The notes beneath the pieces were generated by a model. It ran no database searches, was not told where the DNA came from, and saw nothing but the letters and a program-made list of their open reading frames with translations. This document shows, piece by piece, positions 34,117-42,842 of a DNA stretch of 64,000 bases (its first letter is position 1; every line of letters begins with the position of its first letter). The DNA is from an uncultured Agathobacter sp. (GTDB lineage Bacteria; Bacillota; Clostridia; Lachnospirales; Lachnospiraceae): the NCBI GenBank assembly GCA_910587655.1, contig CAJUND010000011.1:62743-126742 (forward strand). The letters are read 5' to 3'. The translations under genes were made by a program, and so were the position numbers.

Positions 34117-34144
34117 AGTTATAAACAACCCTCTGTTTATAACT
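34117..34144 (+). promoter_or_regulatory. Perfect hairpin at the 5' end of the signalling mRNA
   Basis: AGTTATAAACA (34117-34127) pairs perfectly with TGTTTATAACT (34134-34144), 11 bp, with a 6-base loop ACCCTC. It begins about 8 bases after the -10 element, so it would form the extreme 5' end of the transcript. It could protect the mRNA from 5'-end decay, or be a DNA operator overlapping the start site. Confidence 0.6.
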
Positions 34145-34178
34145 TTGGGAAAATGTGGATGAAACGGGAGAATTTATC

Positions 34179-35279
34179 ATGAGCAGAGGACAATTACTGA
34201 TTGTAGATGACGAAGAAATAAACAGAATGATACTTCATGGGATGTTTGAGGATGCAGAAGACGGGCAGGAAGGTTATGATGTTCTTGAGGCTGCTGACGG
34301 GGAACAGGCAATTCAGATGATTCAGGAATGTGATAATCTGGTACTGATTTTTCTGGATATCATTATGCCAAAGATGAATGGTTTCGGAGTTCTTGATTAT
34401 CTGGAGGAACATTCACTTCTGGAAAAAATTCCTGTTATTTTAATTACAGGGGCATCCCCTGATGAAACAGAAGAAAAAGCATATTCTTACAGCATTGCAG
34501 ATGTCATGTATAAGCCGTTTGTACCGGGAATTATCAAAAAGCGTGCACGTAATGTGATAGAACTTTACCAGCACAGACGGGATATGAGGTTGAGGATTAA
34601 AGAGCAGAAGGTCATAATCAAAGAGCAGGAAGAGAAAATCATGGAAGCAAATGAATTCATGATTGATGCACTGAGTACGGTTATTGAGTTCCGGAGTGTG
34701 GAGACGGGGGATCATGTCAGACGGATTAAGTATTTTACCCGTGTGCTTGCAAAGTACCTTGCGAAATATTTTCCGGAATATGGTCTGACAGATGACCAGG
34801 TGGACCAGATTGCAAGAGCCTCTGCCTTACATGATATAGGAAAAATCGGTATTCCGGATGCAGTTCTGCTAAAGCCCGGACGGCTGACAGATGATGAATA
34901 CGAAATTATCAAGACGCATACGACAATCGGATGCGAGCTTCTTGAGACGTTCCGCGGCTCCTATCAGGAAGATTTTTACCAGTACTGTTATGATATCTGC
35001 CGTCATCATCATGAGAGATGGGATGGCAGGGGGTATCCTGACAGGCTTGCAGGTGATGATATTCCGATTAGTGCGCAGATTGTTTCGATTGCGGATGTTT
35101 ATGATGCGCTGGTCAGTGAGAGGGTTTATAAAACAGCATACAGTACAGAGGAAGCCTACCGGATGATTTTAAACGGGGAATGCGGCGAATTTTCTCCTAA
35201 AATTTTAGAATGTTTTGAGCTGGCCAAAGAGGATTTCTTTGGAATTGTGGAAGTAATCAAAATGTTCCGGTATACATAG
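34179..35279 (+). CDS. Response regulator with intact HD-GYP c-di-GMP phosphodiesterase domain
   Basis: 366 residues. A receiver domain (1-125) has the acidic pocket LLIVDDEE, phospho-acceptor Asp60 in LIFLDIIMPKMNG and the conserved Lys in YKP. A helical linker rich in Lys and Glu (130-160) leads to an HD-GYP domain with ALHDIGKIGIP (His218-Asp219), the RHHHERWDGRGYPDRL block (GYP at 285-287) and SIADVYDAL. All expected metal and substrate residues are there, so it should hydrolyse c-di-GMP to pGpG/GMP. ATG 34179 is 8 bases after CGGGAG; an ATG at 34155 is an alternative. First gene of the chemosensory operon. Confidence 0.93.
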   Translation: MSRGQLLIVDDEEINRMILHGMFEDAEDGQEGYDVLEAADGEQAIQMIQECDNLVLIFLDIIMPKMNGFGVLDYLEEHSLLEKIPVILITGASPDETEEKAYSYSIADVMYKPFVPGIIKKRARNVIELYQHRRDMRLRIKEQKVIIKEQEEKIMEANEFMIDALSTVIEFRSVETGDHVRRIKYFTRVLAKYLAKYFPEYGLTDDQVDQIARASALHDIGKIGIPDAVLLKPGRLTDDEYEIIKTHTTIGCELLETFRGSYQEDFYQYCYDICRHHHERWDGRGYPDRLAGDDIPISAQIVSIADVYDALVSERVYKTAYSTEEAYRMILNGECGEFSPKILECFELAKEDFFGIVEVIKMFRYT

Positions 35280-35334
35280 TAATACGTTTGTGAGGAGTAT
35301 TACAGTGTGTAAAAAACCGGTAGGAGGAACTGTA

Positions 35335-36768
35335 ATGTTTGAATGGCTGGACAGTGAGTTACTGATAGATCAATTAATAGAGCTGCTGCTTGTTTATGAT
35401 GTGAAAGGGCATATTCTCTATGCCAACAAAACAGCATCAGAAAAGCTGGAATATGCCAGAGGCGAGCTTGAGGAATGTAATATAAAGGAAGTTTTCAGGC
35501 AGGAGTTTTCCGATATCAAAGGGACAGATTTTTTTGATACCGGCAGACTGGAGAGTGGAAAAGAATTATCCATCTACCGGAAGAACAAGTCCTGTTTTCC
35601 TACAAAAATCTCTGTTTATCCGGCAGAAACCGAAGGGACATATCTGCTTCTTGCAGAGGATATTTCTGTGCCCCGGGAGCTGAATGCGCAGCTTCACAGT
35701 GCAAAAGAAGAAGAAAAAGAAAATATTAAAAGACAGAATGAGTTTACGGCAAATGTGACGCATGAGCTCAGGACGCCGGTCAACGGAATCCGCGGCCATG
35801 TCATGTCAATGATGGAAAAGATACAGGATGAGGAACTGAAAAAGACACTGGATATTATTCTGTACTGCTGTAATAATATGTCGGAAATCATTAATAATAT
35901 ACTGGATTTTTCCAAAATGGAGGCTGGCAAGTTTACCATTGAGGAAAAAGAGTTTGATTTTTACAAGATGATGGACCGTGTGATTGCCACTCACAGCAAC
36001 GAAATCAATAAAAAGGGACTCCGCCTGAAAGTTGATGTGAACGACCGGATTCCGGGTATGCTGATTGGTGATGAACTCCGTCTGGTCCAGATTTTAAATA
36101 ACCTGCTGTCAAATGCCGTAAAATTCACGATGGTAGGATATATCAGTATTTTTGCGGATGTAACCATGCATGTGAATGATGAGGTGGAACTGTTTTTTAT
36201 TGTAAAGGATACCGGAATCGGGATATCGGCGCAGGAACAGGATAAACTGTTCCAGAGTTTCAGCCAGGTGGATGCATCCATTACCAGGCGTTTTGGAGGA
36301 ACAGGTCTGGGACTTGCGGTTACGAAACAGCTGGTTGAACTCATGCATGGAAATATATTTGTAGAAAGTGAAAAAGGAAAGGGCAGTTCGTTTTCTTTTT
36401 CCATTAAACTGAAAACCGGACAGGAAGATACTGAGGACAAACGCAGCGAAGTTTTTGCTGCATGGTCTGAATATACAGATACCGAGGATGCAGACGCAAC
36501 TGAGGATTTTTTGCAGTTTGGAGAAGAAGCCAACTGCAGGGAATTAAAGAAGCGGATGGATAAACTGGTACTTTCCATTGAGCTTGGGGCCTGGGACAAG
36601 GCGGAGATACTTGCTTCCACCATTAAGGCACTGGTTGTGCAGGGAGACGGCGACATTAAAAAGCAGGTGCTGCGCATGGAAATGGCAATCCGCAAAAGTA
36701 ATTATGATAAAAGCATGGAAATGTACCAGAATGTAAGAGAGATGCTTTCTGAGCAGATGGCATTTTGA
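35335..36768 (+). CDS. Soluble PAS-domain sensor histidine kinase
   Basis: 477 residues with no membrane segment. A PAS domain spans about 15-115. The HisKA domain follows with His143 in ANVTHELRTPVNGI, and the ATPase domain has the N box (NNLLSNAVKFT), DTGIGIS and GGTGLGLAV. A C-terminal helical tail of about 90 residues (LKKRMDKLVLSIELGAWDKA) resembles an HPt-like bundle, but I see no phospho-accepting His in it. ATG 35335 follows AGGAGGA by 6 bases; an upstream GTG at 35290 is less likely. Probably the cognate kinase for the flanking receiver proteins. Confidence 0.9.
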   Translation: MFEWLDSELLIDQLIELLLVYDVKGHILYANKTASEKLEYARGELEECNIKEVFRQEFSDIKGTDFFDTGRLESGKELSIYRKNKSCFPTKISVYPAETEGTYLLLAEDISVPRELNAQLHSAKEEEKENIKRQNEFTANVTHELRTPVNGIRGHVMSMMEKIQDEELKKTLDIILYCCNNMSEIINNILDFSKMEAGKFTIEEKEFDFYKMMDRVIATHSNEINKKGLRLKVDVNDRIPGMLIGDELRLVQILNNLLSNAVKFTMVGYISIFADVTMHVNDEVELFFIVKDTGIGISAQEQDKLFQSFSQVDASITRRFGGTGLGLAVTKQLVELMHGNIFVESEKGKGSSFSFSIKLKTGQEDTEDKRSEVFAAWSEYTDTEDADATEDFLQFGEEANCRELKKRMDKLVLSIELGAWDKAEILASTIKALVVQGDGDIKKQVLRMEMAIRKSNYDKSMEMYQNVREMLSEQMAF

Positions 36769-36782
36769 AAGGAGAGTTGATT

Positions 36783-37874
36783 ATGGAAGTGGATCATACA
36801 ACAAAAAGTCCACCCCAGATTCTGATTGTCGATGACGTGGATGTAAATGTAGAAATACTGGATAATATTATTTCGCAGGAAGGCTATGGTACTCTGTGCG
36901 CATTAAAAGTGCAGGATGCCATCGAACTCATCCGGAAGACAAAACCTTCCCTCATCCTTTCAGATATTTCAATGCCGGAGATTGATGGTTTTGAATTCTG
37001 CCGGATGTTAAAGAATAATCCAAAAACAAGGGATATTCCTGTTATTTTTGTAACAGCATTAAGCAGCGAGGAAGAAAAGAAAAAAGCATTCATGGCAGGC
37101 GCCGTGGATTATATACCAAAACCTGTGGATGCGGTGGAAACCATTATGCGGGTAAATAACCATCTGAGCGCTTACCATATGAAACAGCAGATGGGGGATT
37201 ATAACCGCCTGATGCATAAGATGGTAGAAGAACAGAAACGGCATCTGGAGAACGGTCAGAAAAACATGCTTCTGGCACTGGTCGGAATTATGGAACGCCG
37301 CCAGCCTTACATGAGAAAGCATCTGGACAATGTCGGATTTAACAGCCGGATTTTAGCGCAGGCCCTCCAGTTTCTGCCGGAATATGAAAGTGTGGTTACG
37401 GATGAGTTTGTGGACTGTATGGATACTGCGGCAAAGCTGCATAATATAGGCAGTATTGTTGTGCCTGAAAAAATGTATCCAAACGGGCAGATGCCCGGGG
37501 AAACGAACAGGGACTATATACAGATGTGTACGGAGGAAGGCGGAAAGATTATTGAGGATATCAATGGTAACAACGGCGACAGCCTGCTTCTGCAGATGGC
37601 GGAGCGGATTACAAGGTGTCATCATGCCCACTGGGATGGACAGGGCAGTCCACCGCTAAAAGAAAAAGAGATACCACTGGAAGCAAGAATTACACTGCTT
37701 GCCAATGATTATGATATACTGACCGCAGGAAGGGACGGTACAGGCGGTGTTTCCGCACAGGAAGCAAAAACGATCATTAATGAGAAAAGCGGTCTCATCT
37801 ATGATCCGGATATTGTACAGATATTCAATAAAATCCAGAGACAGATGAAAAGTAACGGCCGCGGGGAGGAATAA
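36783..37874 (+). CDS. Response regulator with degenerate HD-GYP domain
   Basis: 363 residues. The receiver domain is intact (ILIVDDVD, Asp61 in LILSDISMPEIDG, Lys in PKP). The output domain follows the HD-GYP fold but has lost key residues: the HD pair is His220-Asn221 in KLHNIGSI, the GYP motif reads GQGSP (286-290), and the Asp of the ADVYD motif is replaced (ANDYD). His180 and the HHAHWDG block remain. Phosphodiesterase activity is therefore unlikely; it may bind partners or c-di-GMP. AAAGGAGAG ends 8 bases before ATG 36783, which I prefer over the TTG at 36765. Confidence 0.88.
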   Translation: MEVDHTTKSPPQILIVDDVDVNVEILDNIISQEGYGTLCALKVQDAIELIRKTKPSLILSDISMPEIDGFEFCRMLKNNPKTRDIPVIFVTALSSEEEKKKAFMAGAVDYIPKPVDAVETIMRVNNHLSAYHMKQQMGDYNRLMHKMVEEQKRHLENGQKNMLLALVGIMERRQPYMRKHLDNVGFNSRILAQALQFLPEYESVVTDEFVDCMDTAAKLHNIGSIVVPEKMYPNGQMPGETNRDYIQMCTEEGGKIIEDINGNNGDSLLLQMAERITRCHHAHWDGQGSPPLKEKEIPLEARITLLANDYDILTAGRDGTGGVSAQEAKTIINEKSGLIYDPDIVQIFNKIQRQMKSNGRGEE

Positions 37875-37875
37875 C

Positions 37876-38679
37876 GTGTTATCTGATCATGAGTTTCAAA
37901 GAATTGTTTCATATGTGAAGGGCAATTACGGGATTGATTTAAGCCAGAAAAGAATCCTGGTAGACGGCAGGCTGAAAAATTACCTGCTTAGAAATGGATA
38001 TTCCGGTTATGATGAATATATGGAGGAAGTAGAATCCAATCCCGGCGGTAAGGAAGCAAAAAATCTTGTCAACATACTGACAACCAATCATACATATTTT
38101 ATGAGGGAAAGTGAGCACTTTGATTTTTTGCAGCAGGTGGTACTTCCCCAGCTGAAAGTAAAGGAAGCCGCAAGGAAGGATTTGCGGATATGGTCAGCAG
38201 CTTCTTCAACAGGAGAGGAACCGTATACACTTGCAATGATTCTGATGGATTTTTTCGGACTCGAACACAAACAGTGGGATACCACAGTGCTTGCCACTGA
38301 TATTTCAACCCAGGTGCTGGAACATGCGTCAAAGGGAGTTTATCTGAAAGAGCAGCTGGAAGTTCTGCCGCCGAAATGGAAGAACCACTATTTTAAGAAG
38401 ATTGGGACAGAAGAATACCAGGCAACCGAGGAGTTACGAAAAGAAGTTCTCTTCCGGCAGTTTAACCTGATGAACAGGTTTCCGTTCCGCAGAAAGTTCC
38501 ATGTTGTTTTTCTGCGAAATGTTATGATTTATTTTGAAGAAGATACAAAATATGGGCTTTTGGATAAGATTTATGACTTTATGGAACCGGGGGGGTATCT
38601 GTTTATCGGAACAACGGAAAGTCTGAATAAGGGCAGAACAAGGTTTAACTATGTCCAGCCTTCAATCTATAGAAAATAA
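37876..38679 (+). CDS. cheR: Chemotaxis protein methyltransferase CheR
   Basis: A 267-residue SAM-dependent glutamate methyltransferase that adapts MCP receptors. It has the N-terminal helical domain, the TNHTYFMRE loop, the SAM-binding WSAASSTGEEPYTLAM and FLRNVMIYF. It starts at GTG 37876, one base after the preceding stop, with GGGGAGGA upstream. It pairs with CheB in the next gene, so the receptor of this system is subject to methylation-based adaptation. Confidence 0.95.
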   Translation: MLSDHEFQRIVSYVKGNYGIDLSQKRILVDGRLKNYLLRNGYSGYDEYMEEVESNPGGKEAKNLVNILTTNHTYFMRESEHFDFLQQVVLPQLKVKEAARKDLRIWSAASSTGEEPYTLAMILMDFFGLEHKQWDTTVLATDISTQVLEHASKGVYLKEQLEVLPPKWKNHYFKKIGTEEYQATEELRKEVLFRQFNLMNRFPFRRKFHVVFLRNVMIYFEEDTKYGLLDKIYDFMEPGGYLFIGTTESLNKGRTRFNYVQPSIYRK

Positions 38680-38690
38680 GGGAGATTTTT

Positions 38691-39710
38691 ATGAGGAAAA
38701 TTAAAGTACTTGTAGTGGATGATTCCATATTGTTCCGTAATCTGCTGGTACAGAATCTGGAACAGGATCCAGGTATTGAAGTTGTGGCACAGGCGGGGGA
38801 TCCATATGAAGCCAGGGATGCCATTCTAAAATATAAGCCGGATGTTATGACACTGGATGTGGAAATGCCCAGAATGAGCGGGATAGAGTTTTTAAGGAAA
38901 CTGATGCCCCAGTATCCGATTCCTACGGTTGTTATCAGTGCGCTGGATGCATCCGTATTTGATGCACTTGAAGCAGGGGCAGTGGATTTTGTAAACAAAC
39001 CGTCCAATATGGATAGAGTACAGCTGGGACAGTTTTTAAGACAGGAGCTTGTAACAAAGATTAAAATTGCATCCACGGCAAAACTTGGCCAGCTGAAAAA
39101 AGTAGATGTTAATCCCGTGGGGGGAGGCATCGCAAAGCCGGACGGACGGCTGATTGCCATTGGAGCTTCCACTGGCGGAACAGAAGCTATTTTTGAGGTT
39201 GTCAAACAGTTCCGGCGTGATATACCCGGAGTTGTGATTGTCCAGCATATGCCTCCGGGATTTACAAAGATGTATGCGGAAAGATTAAACAACCAGTGTA
39301 CTGTTTCTGTCAAGGAAGCGGAAACAGGCGACAGGGTTTTGCAGGGGCAGGTTCTGATTGCACCGGGAGACCGGCAGATGCGGGTTGTAAAAGTTGGAAA
39401 CATGTACCAGGTGGAATGCAGGGGAACCGAAAAGGTAAGCGGACACTGTCCGTCTGTGGATGTACTGTTTGAGTCTGTGGCAAAGGTTGCAGGAAACAAG
39501 GCAATCGGTGTCATACTGACCGGAATGGGTGCAGATGGTTCCAAGGGACTTCTGCAGATGCGAAAGGCGGGTGCACAGACCATCGGACAAAATGAAGCAA
39601 CCTGTGTGGTATATGGTATGCCAAAGGTTGCCTATGACATCGGTGCGGTACAGTACCAGACAGGAATTACGGCAGTTACAGGCAAAATATACAGTCTGTT
39701 AAAAGCATAA
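38691..39710 (+). CDS. cheB: Chemotaxis methylesterase/response regulator CheB
   Basis: 339 residues. The receiver domain has LVVDDS and Asp56 in TLDVEMPRMSG. The methylesterase domain has the complete catalytic triad: Ser in IGASTGGTEA, His in VQHMPPGF and Asp in LTGMGADGSKG. It removes methyl groups from, or deamidates, MCP glutamate/glutamine sites, stimulated by CheA phosphorylation. Normal length; AGGGAG precedes the ATG. Confidence 0.96.
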   Translation: MRKIKVLVVDDSILFRNLLVQNLEQDPGIEVVAQAGDPYEARDAILKYKPDVMTLDVEMPRMSGIEFLRKLMPQYPIPTVVISALDASVFDALEAGAVDFVNKPSNMDRVQLGQFLRQELVTKIKIASTAKLGQLKKVDVNPVGGGIAKPDGRLIAIGASTGGTEAIFEVVKQFRRDIPGVVIVQHMPPGFTKMYAERLNNQCTVSVKEAETGDRVLQGQVLIAPGDRQMRVVKVGNMYQVECRGTEKVSGHCPSVDVLFESVAKVAGNKAIGVILTGMGADGSKGLLQMRKAGAQTIGQNEATCVVYGMPKVAYDIGAVQYQTGITAVTGKIYSLLKA

Positions 39711-39730
39711 ATAGAAAGGAGTACAGTGAT

Positions 39731-40123
39731 ATGAAAATATTAATGGCAGAAGATGACTTCGCCAGCCGTAAGTTTATGGATAATTATCTGTCACAGTATG
39801 GGGAATGTGATGTGACAGTAGACGGGGAAGAGGCTGTCGATGCCTTTATGATGGCACTCGAAGACGATGAACCTTACGATTTGATCTGTCTTGACGTGAT
39901 GATGCCGGTTATGGACGGGTATCAGGTACTGAAGGCAATCCGTGATATTGAAACACAGAGGGGAATTTCAAAGAAAAAACGTGTCAAGGTCATTATGACA
40001 TCCGCACTGAATGAGGAGCGCAATGTAAAGACGGCATTTGAGCTGGGATGTGAGGCATATTCCGGCAAGCCCATTGATGTGGAGAAATTTGATAAGTTAT
40101 TAAAAAAGCTGGAATTAATTTGA
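39731..40123 (+). CDS. CheY-like single-domain response regulator
   Basis: A 130-residue stand-alone receiver with the acidic pair EDD at 7-9, phospho-acceptor Asp55 in LICLDVMMPVMDGYQ, the Ser/Thr in VIMTSA and the Lys in SGKP. It has no output domain. Encoded between cheB and cheA, it is the likely diffusible output of this CheA. Because no flagellar genes are in sight, its target could be the pilus motors rather than a flagellar switch (inference). AAAGGAGT precedes the ATG. Confidence 0.9.
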   Translation: MKILMAEDDFASRKFMDNYLSQYGECDVTVDGEEAVDAFMMALEDDEPYDLICLDVMMPVMDGYQVLKAIRDIETQRGISKKKRVKVIMTSALNEERNVKTAFELGCEAYSGKPIDVEKFDKLLKKLELI

Positions 40124-40168
40124 GTAACGTCATAGGACGGTTACAAAATACGAAGGATTGGAGGAAGT

Positions 40169-42301
40169 ATGGCAGAGGAATTTAACAATGACGGAATGCT
40201 GGATATGTTTTTATATGAAAGCGGCCAGCTTTTGGAAAAGCTAGAGGGCATCATACTGGAAAAACAGGATGCCGACTGTTTTGACGAGTCCGATATTAAT
40301 GAAATCTTCCGAATCATGCATACAATTAAGGGTTCATCCGGAATCATGATGTTTGAAAACATCACAAAGGTTACCCACAGACTGGAAGATGTGTTCTTCT
40401 ATCTGAGGGAATCACAGCCGGATAATGTGCCCCATCTGGAGCTGGTGGATAAGGTTCTTGATGTGTCTGATTTTGTCAATGGTGAGATGGAAAAAATTAA
40501 GGCTGGCGGAAAGACGGACGGTGATGAAGGTCCTCTTTTAAAAGAACTGGATGATTTTCTTGCCAAGCTCAAGGGCGAAATCAAGGACCAGGGAATTCCG
40601 CTTCCAAAGCAGAAGAAGAATGACGAGCCGAGCCAGTTTTATATCGCGCCTGTGGCAAGTGAGAACAGCCGGTTTTTCCAGATAGTCATTCATTACCGGA
40701 ATGACACCATGATGAGTAATCTGCGTGCATATGCAGCAACTTTTGCCCTGAAAGAGGTTGCCGAAGATATGCTGTATACACCAGAGGATATCATGACAAA
40801 CGAGTCGAGTGCAGATGTGATTCTTGCAGAAGGGTTTTATATCATCCTGCAGACGAAAAGTTCGGCAGAGGAAGTTCATGAACTGGTGGACAGTACTGAG
40901 GCTGAAAACATTGAAATCTCAGAGCTTTCTGCAGAGGAATACGGGCAGAAACTTGTGGAACACGGACGGGTGGACGCACCGCCGGCAGCCAGTGCAAAAG
41001 CAAGTGAACCGGTAAAGGAAGAAAAAAAGGCGCAGGCGCCGGTTGTTCCCGGAGATTATGTTGTCAAGTCAAAGGAAACCGGAAAAGGAAAGACCCTTGC
41101 AAAGAACCAGCCGAAGAAGCAGAGTATTATCAGTGTAAATGTAGAAAAAATGGATGCACTGATGGACTTAATCGGGGAAATTGTAATTGCCGAGGCAGTT
41201 GTGTTGCAGAATCCTGATTTAAAAGTGCCGGGGCTTGAACTTCCAAACTTCCAGAAAGCGGGAGCGCAGCTTTCCAAGATTACCACAGAGCTGCAGGAAA
41301 TCATCATGTCCCTGCGAATGATGCCGCTGACAAATGCATTTCAGAAGATGAAAAGAATTGTCTTTGATGTTTCCAGAAAACTTGGAAAAGACATAGAGGT
41401 GCAGGTGGTTGGTGAGAACACAGAGGTGGATAAAAATATCATTGAGCATATTACGGATCCTTTGATGCATCTGGTTCGAAATTCTGTGGACCATGGAATT
41501 GAAGAGAATGTGGAAGAGAGAACCAGCCGCGGCAAACCGGCAAAGGGAAGGATTACACTGGAAGCCAAAAACGAGGGCGGAAAGGTATATATCAGCGTAA
41601 AGGATGACGGAAAAGGACTCAGCAAGGAAAAACTGTATGAAAAGGCATATAATGTCGGATTAATCGGGGAAAGACCAATTACGGATTTTACTGACAAGGA
41701 AATTTACAGTTTCATTACCCTGCCGGGATTTTCCACAAAAGAGCAGGTAACAGAATATTCCGGACGAGGGGTCGGCATGGATGTGGTTGTTAAGAACATC
41801 CAGAGCATCGGCGGAAGGCTGGATATTGAAAGTACGGAAGGCGCAGGTTCGGAGATGACACTTGTGATTCCGCTGACGCTTGCCATTATTAACGGTATTG
41901 TCGTACAGATTGGAACATCTTCATTTGTACTGGAAACAGCATCAGTAAAAACCTTTATGAGAATCACCAGTGACTCCATAATTACGGAACCGGACGGAGA
42001 GGAGTACATTGTTCTTCGGGATGAGTGTTATCCGTTTGTCCGTCTGAATGAAAAATATAATCTAAAGGAAGCCGGAACCAAGGTGGAGGATGGTATCATA
42101 GTAGTACTCGAACACGAGAGCCACCAGATATGTATACTGATTGACAAACTGGTGCAGGAGCAGGAAATTGTTGTCAAGCCAATTCCATCCTATATCAGAA
42201 AAGTAAAGGGTGTGTCCGGATGTACACAGCTGGGGGATGGCAGCATTGCCCTGATACTGGATATCGCCAGTCTTGTAGAAAATAAAGAAAGGAGGATATA
42301 G
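40169..42301 (+). CDS. cheA: Chemotaxis histidine kinase CheA
   Basis: 710 residues in the standard P1-P5 order. P1 HPt has His51 in RIMHTIKGSSGIM. A P2-like response-regulator docking domain spans roughly 150-260, followed by a Pro/Ala/Lys linker. P3 dimerisation includes SVNVEKMDALMDLIGEIVI. The P4 ATPase has HLVRNSVDHGIE, KDDGKGLS and YSGRGVGMDVV. P5 is the CheW-like coupling domain to the C-terminus. It phosphorylates CheB and the CheY-like proteins. GGAGGAAG precedes the ATG, and its stop abuts the cheW start. Confidence 0.97.
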   Translation: MAEEFNNDGMLDMFLYESGQLLEKLEGIILEKQDADCFDESDINEIFRIMHTIKGSSGIMMFENITKVTHRLEDVFFYLRESQPDNVPHLELVDKVLDVSDFVNGEMEKIKAGGKTDGDEGPLLKELDDFLAKLKGEIKDQGIPLPKQKKNDEPSQFYIAPVASENSRFFQIVIHYRNDTMMSNLRAYAATFALKEVAEDMLYTPEDIMTNESSADVILAEGFYIILQTKSSAEEVHELVDSTEAENIEISELSAEEYGQKLVEHGRVDAPPAASAKASEPVKEEKKAQAPVVPGDYVVKSKETGKGKTLAKNQPKKQSIISVNVEKMDALMDLIGEIVIAEAVVLQNPDLKVPGLELPNFQKAGAQLSKITTELQEIIMSLRMMPLTNAFQKMKRIVFDVSRKLGKDIEVQVVGENTEVDKNIIEHITDPLMHLVRNSVDHGIEENVEERTSRGKPAKGRITLEAKNEGGKVYISVKDDGKGLSKEKLYEKAYNVGLIGERPITDFTDKEIYSFITLPGFSTKEQVTEYSGRGVGMDVVVKNIQSIGGRLDIESTEGAGSEMTLVIPLTLAIINGIVVQIGTSSFVLETASVKTFMRITSDSIITEPDGEEYIVLRDECYPFVRLNEKYNLKEAGTKVEDGIIVVLEHESHQICILIDKLVQEQEIVVKPIPSYIRKVKGVSGCTQLGDGSIALILDIASLVENKERRI

Positions 42302-42826
42302 ATGGCTGAGGAAATTATGGTAGCGGAATTGGAAGAAGAAGCTGCAGACGAGTCCCAGAAGGGACAGTTTATGACCTTCCAGACAGGAAAGGAGTTCTTT
42401 GGCATCGGTATCAGCTACATCAATGAAATCATTATGATGCAGCCCATCACACCGGTACCGGAAGTAGATGATTATATCAAAGGACTGATTAATCTGCGCG
42501 GTAAGATTATTCCGGTCATCGATGTCCGGGTGAGATTTAAGATGGCTCCTGCGGAGTACACGGACAGAACGTGTATTATCATCATTAATGTGAAATCCAT
42601 GACAATTGGTCTGATTGTCGAACAGATAGCAGAAGTTGTCAATATCTCAGATGATGATATTGTTTCCCTTCCGTCCCTGAAACGCAAAGAACGGGAGCAT
42701 AACAAATATGTTTATGGTCTTGCCAGACTGGAAGATTCCGTAAAGATGCTGCTTGATCCGGAGAAACTGATAAAACAGGAAGACCTGGAAAAAATTGGGG
42801 AGAATCAAGAGGAAGAACAAGAGTAA
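42302..42826 (+). CDS. cheW: Chemotaxis coupling protein CheW
   Basis: A 174-residue CheW-domain protein (GQFMTFQTGKEFFGIGISYI, later INLRGKIIPVIDVRVRF) with short acidic extensions at both ends. It links the receptor to CheA. The ATG directly follows the cheA stop (TAG-ATG), so both are translated together; AAGGAGG lies at the cheA end. Confidence 0.96.
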   Translation: MAEEIMVAELEEEAADESQKGQFMTFQTGKEFFGIGISYINEIIMMQPITPVPEVDDYIKGLINLRGKIIPVIDVRVRFKMAPAEYTDRTCIIIINVKSMTIGLIVEQIAEVVNISDDDIVSLPSLKRKEREHNKYVYGLARLEDSVKMLLDPEKLIKQEDLEKIGENQEEEQE

Positions 42827-42842
42827 AAAGGAGAAAGATAAA

